From Beijerinckiaceae bacterium (GTDB lineage Bacteria > Pseudomonadota > Alphaproteobacteria > Rhizobiales > Beijerinckiaceae), in assembly GCA_019745195.1 (NCBI GenBank), contig JAIETL010000040.1, forward strand, positions 1 to 61,057: a stretch of 61,057 nucleotides of DNA, written 5' to 3'. This document shows, in pieces, positions 32,708-42,579 of the stretch (position 1 is its first letter; each line of letters begins with the position of its first letter). The notes below the pieces were generated by a model. The model was not told where the DNA came from. It did not search any database and saw only the letters and a list, made by a program, of their open reading frames with translations. The position numbers and the translations under genes are program-made.

Positions 32708-33483
32708 CGCCCGGTCCAGTTCGGCGGCCGCTTGCCGAGGAAGGCTTCTATGCCCTCCCGGAAATCGGCGCTCATATAGCACATCACCACGAGGTCGTCG
32801 GTTTCGGCGTGCGCGCCGTCCTGCGCCAGCCGCCGCAGCGATTCCTTGGTGGCGCGCAGCGTCAGCGGCGCGTGTCCGGCGATCGTGGCGGCGAGAGCGT
32901 AGGCGCGCGCCAGCAGCGCGGCGTGGTCGGCGACGACCTCGTTATAGAGCCCGGCCCGCTCACCCTCCGGCGCTTCGACGAGGCGGGCGGTAAAGACCAC
33001 GTCCTTGACGCGGGCCGGGCCGAGCAGCGCGACGAGCCTTGCATAGCTCTTGGCGGAGAGGCAGTTGCCGAGCGTGCGCGCCACGGGAAAGCCGAAGCGG
33101 GCCGAGGCGGTCGCGATCCGCATGTCGCAGGCGCAGGCGATGCTCGCCCCGCCGCCCGTAACCGCGCCCGAGATCGCCGCGATGGTCGGGATCGGGCAGC
33201 TCTCGATCATGGTCAGGATGCGGTCGATCTTCGCCTCATAGGCGAGCGCGTCCTCGGGCTTTTCGAATGCGCGGAACTGCGAGATGTCGGTGCCGGCCGC
33301 GAACGCCTTCTCGCCGGCGCCGGTCAGCAGCAGCACCTTTGGCGAGCCGTGCCCTGCAACGTCGCCGCAGATGTCGGCGATTCGCTCATACATCGCGAAG
33401 GTCAGCGCATTGCGCGCCTGCGGTCGGTTCAGCGTGATCGTGCCGATGCCGTCCTTGACCTCGTAGAGGATTTCGTCGTCCAT
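32704..33483 (-). CDS. Enoyl-CoA hydratase/isomerase family protein
   Basis: A 259-aa crotonase: GIGTITLNRPQARNALTFAM, oxyanion-hole segment AFAAGTDISQFRAF, AAISGAVTGGGASIACACDM and the terminal KRPPNWTGR. The region FPVARTLGNCLSA lacks the usual catalytic Glu at the second position, so it may be an isomerase, thioesterase or dehalogenase-like member rather than a hydratase. It shares an operon with the CoA-transferase at 33498 (14-base gap) and converges on the dioxygenase gene. Confidence 0.85.
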   Translation of the reverse strand: MDDEILYEVKDGIGTITLNRPQARNALTFAMYERIADICGDVAGHGSPKVLLLTGAGEKAFAAGTDISQFRAFEKPEDALAYEAKIDRILTMIESCPIPTIAAISGAVTGGGASIACACDMRIATASARFGFPVARTLGNCLSAKSYARLVALLGPARVKDVVFTARLVEAPEGERAGLYNEVVADHAALLARAYALAATIAGHAPLTLRATKESLRRLAQDGAHAETDDLVVMCYMSADFREGIEAFLGKRPPNWTGR

Positions 33484-33497
33484 TCGGTCAGGCTCCT

Positions 33498-34691
33498 TCA
33501 GATCGCGCCGCTCGTACGCAGGGCCGCGATTGCGAGCGCGTCGTAGCCGAGTTCGGCCAGGATTTCGTCGTTATGGTCGCCGGCGTCCGGCGTCGGGGTC
33601 GCTATGCCGGCCGGGGTGCGGGACAGGCCGACGGGCTCGCCGACCACGCGGTAATCGCCGATGACCGAATGCGACACGGCCTGCGCGATGCCCAGATGCT
33701 TAACCTGCGGGTCCTCGAACATCGCGTCGACATCGTAGATCGGCCCGGCTGGCACGGCGGCCGCCTCGAAGGCGTCGAGCCAATGCCGCGCGTCCTGCGT
33801 GGTCAGGATCGCCTCGATCAGTTCGCGCAGTTCGGGCCGCGCTTTGAGGCGCTTTTCCATGTTGTCGTAGCGCGGGTCGGCCGCAAGCTCCGGCCGGCCG
33901 ATCGCGCCGCAGAAGGAGCGCCAGTGGCCCTCCGCGCCGACGCCGATATTGATGTGCCCGTCGCGCACCGCATAGACGCCCATCGGCGTCGAATAGGGAT
34001 GGTCGTTGCCGGCCTGCGGCGGAACCTTGCCCTCGACCAGATAGCGCGCGGCCTGGAAATCCATCATCGCGATCTGCGCCTCGAGCAGCGAGGTCTGGAC
34101 CCATTGACCGAGCCCCGAGACCTCGCGCTCCTGCAACGCGACCAGCGCGCCGACCGCGCCGTAGAGCCCGGCGGCCGAATCCGCCACCGCGATCCCGGCC
34201 CGCACAGGGCCCTGTCCTGGGAGCCCGGTCACCGACATCAGCCCGCCCATGCCCTGGGCTATCTGGTCGAAGCCGGCGCGCGTCCGGTAGGGGCCGCTCT
34301 GCCCGAAGCCCGAGATCGAGACCAGAATCAGACGCGGATTGAGCGCGTGCAGCGTCTCGAAGTCGAGCCCGAGCCGGTCCTTCACGTCGGGCCTGAAATT
34401 CTCGATCAGCAGATCGGCCGTGCCGATCAGCGTCCGCAGGATCGCCTTGCCCTGCGCCGTCTTGAGGTTGAGCGTTAGCGAGCGCTTGTTGCGATGCAGG
34501 TTCTGCATGTCGTAGCCGTGGCGCGGTCCGCTCATGTTCTCGTTGGGGTCGAAGCCCGGCGGGCTCTCGATCTTGATCACGTCCGCGCCGAAATCGGCGA
34601 AGATCCGGGCGCAGGTCGGCCCGGCCCGGACACGCGAGAGGTCGAGGACGCGCAGGCGCGCGAGGGCGGAGGACGGCGTTGGGCGAGGCAT
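33498..34691 (-). CDS. Class III CoA-transferase (CaiB/BaiF family), copy 3
   Basis: A 397-aa protein: LARLRVLDLSRVRAGPTCAR, HRNKRSLTLNLKTAQGKAIL, LILVSISGFGQSGPYRTRAG, catalytic Asp in AGIAVADSAAGLYGAVGALV, and GDHNDEILAELGYD at the C-terminus. It precedes a crotonase on the same strand, suggesting activation followed by beta-oxidation-type chemistry on one acid. It resembles formyl-CoA:oxalate and succinyl-CoA:acid transferases in length and motif order; the true pair of substrates is unknown. Confidence 0.9.
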   Translation of the reverse strand: MPRPTPSSALARLRVLDLSRVRAGPTCARIFADFGADVIKIESPPGFDPNENMSGPRHGYDMQNLHRNKRSLTLNLKTAQGKAILRTLIGTADLLIENFRPDVKDRLGLDFETLHALNPRLILVSISGFGQSGPYRTRAGFDQIAQGMGGLMSVTGLPGQGPVRAGIAVADSAAGLYGAVGALVALQEREVSGLGQWVQTSLLEAQIAMMDFQAARYLVEGKVPPQAGNDHPYSTPMGVYAVRDGHINIGVGAEGHWRSFCGAIGRPELAADPRYDNMEKRLKARPELRELIEAILTTQDARHWLDAFEAAAVPAGPIYDVDAMFEDPQVKHLGIAQAVSHSVIGDYRVVGEPVGLSRTPAGIATPTPDAGDHNDEILAELGYDALAIAALRTSGAI

Positions 34692-34795
34692 GGCTTATCG
34701 GGTTTCGACCAAAGGGCCGCGACTATCGGGGCCGTCTCAGGGAGCGTCAATGCGCCGGCCAGGCATGACCCCAATGCGCGGTTCGGCCGGTCGCC

Positions 34796-36289
34796 TCAGG
34801 TTTCCTCCACATAGCGCCGGCGCAGATGCGCCTTGAACACGCCGGCGTCGAGCGGCTTTCCGGTGGCTTTCGTCAGCAGATCGTCGGTCTCCAGCAGGCA
34901 GCCTTGGCGATGGATGTTTGTCCGCAGCCAGCCGACGAGCGGCGCGAAATCGCCGCGCGCGATGCCCGGCAGGATATCGGGCTGCGCCTTGCACGCCGCC
35001 TCGAAGAGCTGCGCCGCCGTCATCGCGCCCAGCGTATAGGTCGGAAAATAGCCCCAGCCGCCGCTCGGCCAATGCACGTCCTGCAGGCAGCCGAGCCGGT
35101 CGTCGGGCGGCACGATGCCGAGCAGGGCGCGCATGCCCTCGCTCCAGGCCTCGGGCAGGGCCGAAAGCGGCATGGCGTCCGCGATCAGCGCCTACTCCAG
35201 CCGGTAGCGCAGGATGACATGCGACGGATAGGTCACCTCGTCGGCGTCGACCCGGATGAAGCCGGCCTCGACATGGGTGAAGCGCCGGTGCAGCGCATCG
35301 GCCTCCCAGGCAGCGCCGGAGCCGCCGAAAGCGTCCCGCATCAGCGGCGCGGCGAAGGTGAGGAACTCGCGCGAACGGCAGGCCTGCATCTCGACCAGCA
35401 GCGACTGGCTCTCATGCAGGCTCATGCCGCGCGCCTGCCCGACCGGCTGGGACAGATAAGCCTGCGGCCGGCCCTGCTCGTAGAGCGCATGCCCGGTTTC
35501 GTGCAGCACGCCCATCAGCGCCTTGTCGAAATCGGCCTCGTCATAGCGCGTGGTGATGCGGACATCATTGTCGGCCCCGCCGCAGAACGGATGCGTCGAA
35601 ACGTCGAGCCGCCCGCGCGAAAAGTCGTAGCCCAGCGCCGCCATCATCCTGAGGCCCAGCGCGCGCTGGTTCTCGACGGGGAAGGGGCCGGGCAGGTCAG
35701 GCGTCGCCGGCCGCCGTGCCTGCACCGCCAGCGCCTCCTGCGTGAAGCCCGGCAGGAAATCGGCGAGATCGTCGAACAACATGTCGATCTTGGCCGAGCG
35801 CCCGCCGGGTTCGTAGTCACTCAGCAGCGCGTCGTAAGGCGACAGGCCCAGCTTTTCGCCCTTGGCGACGCCGATCTGGCGCTGGAGGTTCAAGACCTCC
35901 GAAAGCGACGGCAACAGCCCCGCGAAGTCAGACTCCGCCCGCGCTTGCCGCCAGCGCATCTCGCAGGCCGAGACGGCCTTGCTCGACGCCTCGACGAGAT
36001 CGGCCGGCAGCGCCGTCTCCACCGTCCAGACCCGCCTGATCTCACGCAGATTGGCGCGCTCCCACGCACCGAGCCCGTCTTGAGCCTCGGCTTCGGCCAG
36101 CCAGTCGCCAATCCGCGGTGCGGAGGCGAGATCGTGCCGCATCACCTGCAGCAGCGCCATGCTCTCGGCCCGCGTTTCCGCCGCGCCCTTCGGCATCATC
36201 GCGTCGTTGTCCCATTGCAGGATACCGATGGCGTTTCCCAGCGCGGCAATGCGGCCGTAATGGGCGGACAGGTTCGCGTAAGCGGTCAT
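34796..36289 (-). pseudogene. M32 carboxypeptidase (Taq type) interrupted by an in-frame TAG
   Basis: The family-typical start MTAYANLSAHYGRIAALGNA and zinc site HETGH (residues 263-267) are intact. Codon 366 is TAG (35194-35192) within a conserved stretch reading RYRLE-stop-ALIADA, after which the same frame continues without any indel to a normal C-terminus ending RRRYVEET at 34796. The full length would be about 497 aa, as in intact metallocarboxypeptidases. The break is a single nonsense codon, so either a recent loss, a sequencing error or suppression. A Met at 35173 could in principle start a 125-aa fragment, but a separate function is unlikely. Confidence 0.88.
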
Positions 36290-36422
36290 GGCTCGGCTTT
36301 TGGCTTGGGTTCGAGGCGGGGCGCGATGCTAGCTCAGCCGATGGCATGGTGCGATGCGCAAGATGCAGTGCGCGGTTGCGATCACAGCCGCGCGGTCGGC
36401 CAGGAAATCGCCGCAATCGATC

Positions 36423-36450
36423 CCATATCGTAAGCAGGCTTATCATATGG
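36423..36450. promoter_or_regulatory. Inverted repeat operator upstream of the MarR gene
   Basis: CCATATCGTAAG (36423-36434) and CTTATCATATGG (36439-36450) pair at 10 of 12 positions around a 4-base spacer, ending 10 bases before the marR start. The size and position suit a MarR dimer site controlling its own efflux operon. It is AT-rich against a GC-rich background. Confidence 0.6.
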
Positions 36451-36460
36451 AGGCTGCGCG

Positions 36461-36928
36461 ATGCCACGACCGCTCAAGCGCGAACTGATGTTCCAGCTCG
36501 TCGAGACGGCGCGCCTGCTGCGCACCTATGTCGATCAGCGCGCCCGTCAGAACGGCACGACGCGGGCACAATGGGGCGTGCTGGCGCGCTTGCGCCGTCA
36601 GGAAGGGCTCAATCAGGCGGCGCTGGCCGAGCAGCTCGAAATGCAGCCGATCTCGCTGGCGCGGCTGATCGACCGGCTGGAAGGGCAGGCGCTGGTAGAG
36701 CGTCGCGCCGATCCGCGCGACCGCCGCGCCTACCTGCTGCACCTGACGCCTGATGGAAGACAGCTCGTCGACGATCTCGACGCCCTGCGCGGCGACATCG
36801 CCGGCGAGGTGCTCGACGGCATCGAGGAAACAGCGATCAAGACGGCTCTGGAGACCCTTGCCGCGATCCGCGAGCGCACCCGCACCGAAAAGCCCGCCCG
36901 TTCATTGCCCGCCGCGCCCGCCGCCTGA
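36461..36928 (+). CDS. MarR-family transcriptional regulator
   Basis: A 155-aa winged-helix protein: ARQNGTTRAQWGVLARLRRQ, GLNQAALAEQLEMQPISLAR as the recognition helices, and the wing LVERRADPRDRRAYLLHLTP, which is the MarR signature. It probably represses the adaptor-permease pair that follows 20 bases downstream in the same direction, through the inverted repeat at 36423-36450. MarR proteins of this type release DNA on binding phenolic or lipophilic ligands. Confidence 0.92.
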   Translation: MPRPLKRELMFQLVETARLLRTYVDQRARQNGTTRAQWGVLARLRRQEGLNQAALAEQLEMQPISLARLIDRLEGQALVERRADPRDRRAYLLHLTPDGRQLVDDLDALRGDIAGEVLDGIEETAIKTALETLAAIRERTRTEKPARSLPAAPAA

Positions 36929-36948
36929 TCCATCGCGAGAACAAGACC

Positions 36949-38163
36949 ATGCAGCGCAACACCGTTCTCGCGAGCGCTTTCCTCGTCGCGATCGTTGCCG
37001 CTGCCGGCGGTTGGTACGCGACCTCGCGCCACGCCGTCGATCCGGGCGAGGGTGCGCGTTCCGCCCGTGCTGGGCGCGGTGGCGACGGAGCGCCGATCGC
37101 CGTCGTGATGGCCAGGGCCGAGCAGGCCGACATGCCGGTGGTGAAGCGCGCCATCGGCTTCGTCGAGACGCCCGCCAGCGTCGTGGTCAAGTCGCGCCTC
37201 GACAGCCAGATCATGGAGCAGCACGTCAGGGACGGGCAGTTCGTCAAGGCCGGCGACCTGCTCTTCGTGCTCGACGATCGCGACATCAAGGCTCAGATCG
37301 CCAAGGACGAAGCGGCCATCGCCCGCGACGAGGCGACCCATACCCGCACGCAGCTCGATCTCGCGCGCTATCAGCAATTGCTGGCCAGGAACGCCGGAAC
37401 CCAGCAATCGGTCGATCAGGCCACGGCCGACGAGCGCACGGCGGCCGCGACCATCCTCGCCGACAAGGCGACGCTGCAAGCTGACCAGCTCAAGCTGAGC
37501 TATGCCCGCATCACGGCCCCGATCGACGGGCGCATCGGCGCGGTGCAGGTCACGCCCGGCAACCTGATCGGCGCAAACAGCACGGGCACGGGCCTACTGA
37601 CGATCACGCAGATGAAGCCGCTGCGCGTCACCTTCACCCTGCCCGAGCGCGATCTGCCGGTGCTGCAGGCGGCGCTCGCCAGCGAGGCGGCGGTTCCGGT
37701 GAGCGCCAAGGCGCCCGATGCCGGCAAGCCGGCCATCGAGGGCAAGCTCGACTTCGTCGATTCCAGCATCGACATGACCTCGGGCACGATCACCGCCAAG
37801 GCGCTCTTCGCCAATGACGATCTCTCGCTCTGGCCCGGCCAGTACGTCGATGTCGAGATGGTGGCCGACACGCTGAGGGGCGCAACCATCGTGCCGACGG
37901 TCGCGATCCAGACCGGGCAGAAAGGCCCGTATGTCTATGTCGCAAAAGCCGACGACACGGTCGAGCTGCGCCAGGTCAGGCTCGCGCTGAGCGATGGCGA
38001 CCGGACGGCGCTGAGCGAGGGCCTCAGACCCGGCGAGCGCATCGTCACCGACGGCCAGATGCGGCTGAAAAGCGGCGTGAAGATCCGTGAGCGCGACGGC
38101 AAGGCGGCTCCGCCCGCATCCACGCCCGAGGGCACGCCCGTCGCCGAAGGAACCAAGCCATGA
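36949..38163 (+). CDS. RND efflux periplasmic adaptor (HlyD/MexA family)
   Basis: A 404-aa membrane-fusion protein. The N-terminus has one hydrophobic helix (TVLASAFLVAIVAAAGGWYA). It has a lipoyl half (VVVKSRLDSQIMEQHVRDGQ), a coiled-coil hairpin of about residues 105-180, the second lipoyl half (LSYARITAPIDGRIGAVQVT) and a beta-barrel ending GERIVTDGQMRLKSGVKI. It bridges the inner-membrane pump to an outer-membrane channel. The pump gene starts at its stop codon with ATGA overlap (38160-38163). No TolC-type gene is adjacent. Confidence 0.93.
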   Translation: MQRNTVLASAFLVAIVAAAGGWYATSRHAVDPGEGARSARAGRGGDGAPIAVVMARAEQADMPVVKRAIGFVETPASVVVKSRLDSQIMEQHVRDGQFVKAGDLLFVLDDRDIKAQIAKDEAAIARDEATHTRTQLDLARYQQLLARNAGTQQSVDQATADERTAAATILADKATLQADQLKLSYARITAPIDGRIGAVQVTPGNLIGANSTGTGLLTITQMKPLRVTFTLPERDLPVLQAALASEAAVPVSAKAPDAGKPAIEGKLDFVDSSIDMTSGTITAKALFANDDLSLWPGQYVDVEMVADTLRGATIVPTVAIQTGQKGPYVYVAKADDTVELRQVRLALSDGDRTALSEGLRPGERIVTDGQMRLKSGVKIRERDGKAAPPASTPEGTPVAEGTKP

Positions 38164-41100
38164 GCCTGCCAGGCTTCTGCATCCGCCACCCCGTCGCGAC
38201 GATCCTGATGTCGCTGTTTCTCGTCTTGGCCGGCCTCTTCGCGTATCGGTTTCTGCCCGTCGCGGCGCTGCCGCGCGCAGAATTTCCGGTCGTCAACGTC
38301 TCGGCGCAATTGCCCGGCGCCTCGCCCGACACGATGGCGACCTCGGTCGCGACGCCGCTGGTCAAGCAGTTCGCCACCATTGCCGGCATCGACTCGATCG
38401 CGACGACGAACTCGCAAGGTTCGACCTCGATCGCGATCCAGTTCGTGCTCAGCCGCAACATCGAAGCGGCCGCCGCGGACGTTCAGGCCGCGATCGCCCG
38501 CGCCCAGAAGCAGCTTCCGCTCGAGATGACGACGCCGCCGAGCTACCGAAAGGTCAATCCGGCCGATGCGCCGATCATCCTGCTGGCGCTGAAGAGCGAT
38601 GTCGTGCCGCTCTCGCAACTCGACGCCTTCGCCCAGCAGGTCATCTCGCCGGCCCTCTCGACGGTAGACGGCGTGGCGCAGGTGCTGATCTTCGGCAGCC
38701 AGAAATATGCGGTCCGCATACAGATCGACCCCGTCGCGCTCGCCGCACGCGGCATCGGCGTCGACGAATTGCAGGCGGCGATCACCGCGACCAACGCCAA
38801 CACCCCGGTCGGCACGCTCCAGAACACCAGCCAGCAGCTCACCATCCAGGCGCGCACGCAGCTCGCCAACGCGGCGCAGTTCGCCAACGTCATCATCACC
38901 ACGCGCAACGGCAAGCCGGTCCGGCTCGGCGATGTGGCCAGGGTCATCGACTCGGTCGAGAATACGCAGACGGCGAGCGCCTATGACGGCATGCCCGCGG
39001 TGGTGCTGGCGGTGCAGCGCCAGCCAGACGCCAACACGGTCGAGGTCGTCGATCGGGTCAAGGCGATGCTGCCGGCCTTCTCCGGGCAACTGCCGGCGGC
39101 GGCTTCGCTCGCGCTGCTCAACGACCGCTCGACCTCGATCCGCTCGGCGGTGGACGACGTCCAGTTCACGCTGCTCCTGACGATCGCGCTCGTCGTCATG
39201 GTGATCTTCGTCTTCCTGCGCCGCCTTGCCGCGACCTTCATCCCGGCTGTGGCGGTGCCGATCTCGATCGTCGCGACGCTGGCCGCGATGTACGCCTTCG
39301 GCTTCTCGGTCGACAACATCTCGCTGCTGGGCCTGACGCTCTCGGTCGGCCTCGTCTTTGACGACGCCATCGTCATGCTGGAGAACATCGTCCGCCATAT
39401 GGAAGAGGATGGCCTGCCGGCCTATGAGGCGGCGCTGAAGGGTGCCGGGGAGATCGGCTTCACCATCATCTCGATCTCGCTCTCGCTGGTCGCGGTGTTC
39501 ATCCCCGTCCTGCTGATGGGCGGCGTCATCGGGCGCATCTTCAACGAGTTCGCCGTCGTGGTCACGGTCGCGATCCTGGCTTCGGCCTTCGTCTCGCTGA
39601 CGCTGACGCCGATGCTGTGCTCACGGCTTTTGAGCGGCTACGGCAGGGAGCACAGTGAAAACGCCTTTGGGCGTGCGCTGGAGCGCGGCTTCGAGGCCAT
39701 CCTGCGCGGCTACGACCGCGCGCTGACCTTCACATTGCGATTCAAGCCGCTGATGCTGCTGACCTTCTTCGTCACGCTGGGCTTGAGCGTCTGGCTGCTC
39801 CAGAGCGCCCCAAAAGGCTTCTTCCCGCAGGAGGATATCGGCCAGCTCCAGGTCGCGACCGAGGCGCGGCAGGACATCTCTTTCCCGGCGATGAAGGAAC
39901 TGCAGGCGAAGGTTGCCGATGTCTTCCGGGCCTCGCCGCACGTCGCCCATGTCGCCTCGACGGTGGGTGGCAGCACCGGCAGCGCCGGCGCGCTCAATGC
40001 CGGCCGGCTCTTCGTCGAGCTGGAGCCTCGAACGGAGCGGCCGGCCCTGCAGAAGGTGCTCGCCGACCTCCGCCGCGACCTGGCGCAGGTACCGGGCATC
40101 GCCGCTTACATAACACCCGTCCAGAACCTCAACATCGGCGCGCGCTCTTCCAAGAGCCAGTATCAGCTCGTCGTGCAGGGCCTCGATCAAAACCTGATGA
40201 ACGACTGGGCCGTGCGCCTCGCCGACGCCATGACGCGCGACCGCGCGACCTTCGCCGACGTCACGACTGATCTCCAGAACAGCGCCGCCGAGGCAACGCT
40301 GGTGGTCGATCGCGACAAGGCGAACCAGTTGAAGATCAGCTCGGATGTGCTTCGATCGACTCTGTATTCCGGCTTCGGCGTCCGTCAGGTCTCGACCATC
40401 TACGCAACCGGCGACAGCTATCAGGTCGTGGTCGAATTCGATCCCAAGAACGGCTGGTCGGCCGACAGGCTGGACCAGATCCGCATCCGCGCCGGCAACG
40501 GCACGCTGGTGCCGCTGAGCTCGTTTGCACGCGTCGAGCGCACGGCTGGCCAGCTTACCGTCAACCAGCTCGGCCAACTTCCGGCGGTGACGATCTCCTA
40601 CAACCTGCCGGCGGGTGTCGCGCTCGGCGACAGCGTCACGCGGATCAACGCGCTGAAGAGCGAGATCGCGTTACCGGCCTCTCTTTCGACGACCCTGGCG
40701 GGCACGGCAAAAACCTTCCAGGATTCGCTCGCCAATCAGGGCCTGCTGATCATGGGCGCGATCCTGACGATCTATATCGTGCTCGGCATCCTCTATGAGA
40801 GCTTCATCCATCCGCTGACGATCCTGACCGGGCTGCCCTCGGCCGCGATCGGGGCGCTGGCTGCGCTGCGGCTGTTCGGGCTCGATCTGTCGGTGATCGC
40901 GATCATCGGTCTCCTGATGCTGATCGGCATCGTCAAGAAAAACGCGATCATGATGATCGACATCGCGCTTGTGCTGAAGCGCGAGGGCCGAATGCCGCAG
41001 GACGCGATCCATCAGGCCTGCGTCATGCGCTTCCGGCCGATCCTGATGACGACGCTGGCCGCGCTGATGGGCACGCTGCCGATCGCGCTGGGGGCCGGCG

Positions 41101-41303
41101 CAAGCGCCGAACTGCGCCAGCCGCTCGGCATCGCGGTCGTCGGCGGATTGCTGATCAGCCAGGTGCTGACGCTGCTCATCACGCCGGTGCTGTTCCTCTA
41201 CATGGAAAAGTTCTCGGACTGGATAGGTGCGCTGACGCGGCGGACAGGGCTCGGCGGCAAGGGCGCGCCGGAGGCTGTCGTCACGCAAGCGCCCGCCGAA
41301 TGA
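38160..41303 (+). CDS. RND multidrug efflux permease (AcrB/MdtB-like)
   Basis: A 1047-aa inner-membrane pump with 12 expected transmembrane segments: N-terminal TM1 FCIRHPVATILMSLFLVLAG, TM4 with proton-relay acids LVFDDAIVMLENIVRHMEED, the large periplasmic loops, and the C-terminal TM bundle (IGLLMLIGIVKKNAIMMIDI). The DD pair and late lysine are those of hydrophobe/amphiphile exporters, close to the MdtB/MdtC group. Translationally coupled to the adaptor and probably under MarR control. Confidence 0.95.
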   Translation: MSLPGFCIRHPVATILMSLFLVLAGLFAYRFLPVAALPRAEFPVVNVSAQLPGASPDTMATSVATPLVKQFATIAGIDSIATTNSQGSTSIAIQFVLSRNIEAAAADVQAAIARAQKQLPLEMTTPPSYRKVNPADAPIILLALKSDVVPLSQLDAFAQQVISPALSTVDGVAQVLIFGSQKYAVRIQIDPVALAARGIGVDELQAAITATNANTPVGTLQNTSQQLTIQARTQLANAAQFANVIITTRNGKPVRLGDVARVIDSVENTQTASAYDGMPAVVLAVQRQPDANTVEVVDRVKAMLPAFSGQLPAAASLALLNDRSTSIRSAVDDVQFTLLLTIALVVMVIFVFLRRLAATFIPAVAVPISIVATLAAMYAFGFSVDNISLLGLTLSVGLVFDDAIVMLENIVRHMEEDGLPAYEAALKGAGEIGFTIISISLSLVAVFIPVLLMGGVIGRIFNEFAVVVTVAILASAFVSLTLTPMLCSRLLSGYGREHSENAFGRALERGFEAILRGYDRALTFTLRFKPLMLLTFFVTLGLSVWLLQSAPKGFFPQEDIGQLQVATEARQDISFPAMKELQAKVADVFRASPHVAHVASTVGGSTGSAGALNAGRLFVELEPRTERPALQKVLADLRRDLAQVPGIAAYITPVQNLNIGARSSKSQYQLVVQGLDQNLMNDWAVRLADAMTRDRATFADVTTDLQNSAAEATLVVDRDKANQLKISSDVLRSTLYSGFGVRQVSTIYATGDSYQVVVEFDPKNGWSADRLDQIRIRAGNGTLVPLSSFARVERTAGQLTVNQLGQLPAVTISYNLPAGVALGDSVTRINALKSEIALPASLSTTLAGTAKTFQDSLANQGLLIMGAILTIYIVLGILYESFIHPLTILTGLPSAAIGALAALRLFGLDLSVIAIIGLLMLIGIVKKNAIMMIDIALVLKREGRMPQDAIHQACVMRFRPILMTTLAALMGTLPIALGAGASAELRQPLGIAVVGGLLISQVLTLLITPVLFLYMEKFSDWIGALTRRTGLGGKGAPEAVVTQAPAE

Positions 41304-41322
41304 GACGCGTCGAGCGTCTGTG

Positions 41323-42414
41323 TCAGGTCAGCAGGTTGCGGTACTGGCGCGGCTGCGAGCGCAGATACTGGCTCGGGGCCTTCACCGTCGCGCCGAGCTG
41401 GGCGGCCGCATGCCAGGGCCAGCGCGGATCGTAGAGCATGCCGCGCGCCAGAGCGACGAGGTCGGCGTCGCCCGTGCCGACGATGGCCTCGGCTTGATCC
41501 GGCTCGGTGATCAGCCCGACCGCGATGGTGGGCAGGCCGGTCGCAGCCTTCACCGCGCGCGCCATCGGCACCTGATAGCTCGGCCCGAGCGGGATTTTCT
41601 GCGCCGCCGAGATGCCGCCGCCCGAGACGTCGATGAAATCGCAGCCGCGCGCCTTCAGCGCCTGCGCGAAGGCGATCGACTGGTCGATGTCCCAGCCGCC
41701 CTCGACCCAGTCGCTGCCCGAAACGCGGAAACCCACCGGAACATGCGCCGGCACCACGGCGCGCACGGCGTCGTAGACGGCGAGCGGAAAGCGCATCCGG
41801 TTTTCCAATGAGCCGCCATAGGCGTCCTCGCGCCGGTTCGAGAGCGGCGAGAGGAACTGGTGCAGCAGATAGCCATGGGCGGCGTGGAGCTCGATCGCCT
41901 CGAAACCGATCCGCACCGCGCGCCGGGCCGAGGCGGCGAAGCTCTCGACCAGCCGCGCGATCTCATCCTCGCGCAGCGCGCGCGGCGCGCGGGCGCGCCC
42001 GTCGAAAGCGATCGCCGACGGCGCGACCGCCTCCCAGCCGCCGGCGTCGAGGCCGAGCTGGCCACCGCCATGCCAGGGCTGCGCGGCCGAGGCCTTGCGG
42101 CCGGCATGGCCGAGCTGGATGCCGAGCGCCATCGGCGACTGGCCGCGCACGGCCGTGATAGTGCGGGCGAGCGCGGCCTCGGTCTCGTCCGACCAGAGCC
42201 CGACGCATTGCGGCGTGATCCGCCCGGCCGCCTCGACCGCCGTCGCCTCGACGAAGAGCAGCCCGGCCCCCGACAGCGCCATATGCCCGAGATGGATCAG
42301 GTGCCAGTCAGTGGTCTGTCCGTCCTGCGCGGAATACTGGCACATCGGCGAGATGACGATGCGGTTGGGCAGCGCGAGACCGCCGAGCTGGAAGGGAGCG
42401 AACAACTGGCTCAT
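41323..42414 (-). CDS. Old-yellow-enzyme oxidoreductase (YqjM-like)
   Basis: A 363-aa FMN TIM barrel. The start MSQLFAPFQLGGLALPNRIV at 42414 gives the classical N-terminus; a longer upstream frame is not coding. Features include ISPMCQYSAQDGQTTDWHLI with the redox-tuning Cys of the YqjM class, IQLGHAGRKAS, ELHAAHGYLLHQFLSPLSNR with the His-x-x-His-like substrate residues, and AYGGSLENRMRFPL. It reduces activated C=C bonds of enones using NAD(P)H. It stands alone between the efflux operon and a transglutaminase gene. Confidence 0.93.
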   Translation of the reverse strand: MSQLFAPFQLGGLALPNRIVISPMCQYSAQDGQTTDWHLIHLGHMALSGAGLLFVEATAVEAAGRITPQCVGLWSDETEAALARTITAVRGQSPMALGIQLGHAGRKASAAQPWHGGGQLGLDAGGWEAVAPSAIAFDGRARAPRALREDEIARLVESFAASARRAVRIGFEAIELHAAHGYLLHQFLSPLSNRREDAYGGSLENRMRFPLAVYDAVRAVVPAHVPVGFRVSGSDWVEGGWDIDQSIAFAQALKARGCDFIDVSGGGISAAQKIPLGPSYQVPMARAVKAATGLPTIAVGLITEPDQAEAIVGTGDADLVALARGMLYDPRWPWHAAAQLGATVKAPSQYLRSQPRQYRNLLT

Positions 42415-42579
42415 GGGACGGAGGGATCCTGCGGTCTGACGGATAGGGCGACCGACACTAGCCACAGGCCTTGTCTGCTGGCCATGCGCGGATGCGCAGG
42501 TGGCCTGCGTCCCCTGCGCACGCCCCCTGTCGGGTCCTGCCATGTTACGCTGCCGCGTCACGACAGGCCGGAACCGACC

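Noticed and set aside
37935..39398. 487-aa minus-strand ORF opposite the efflux genes
   Set aside because: Composition (repeated DRDR, RRDR) shows it is the antisense shadow of the RND adaptor and permease.
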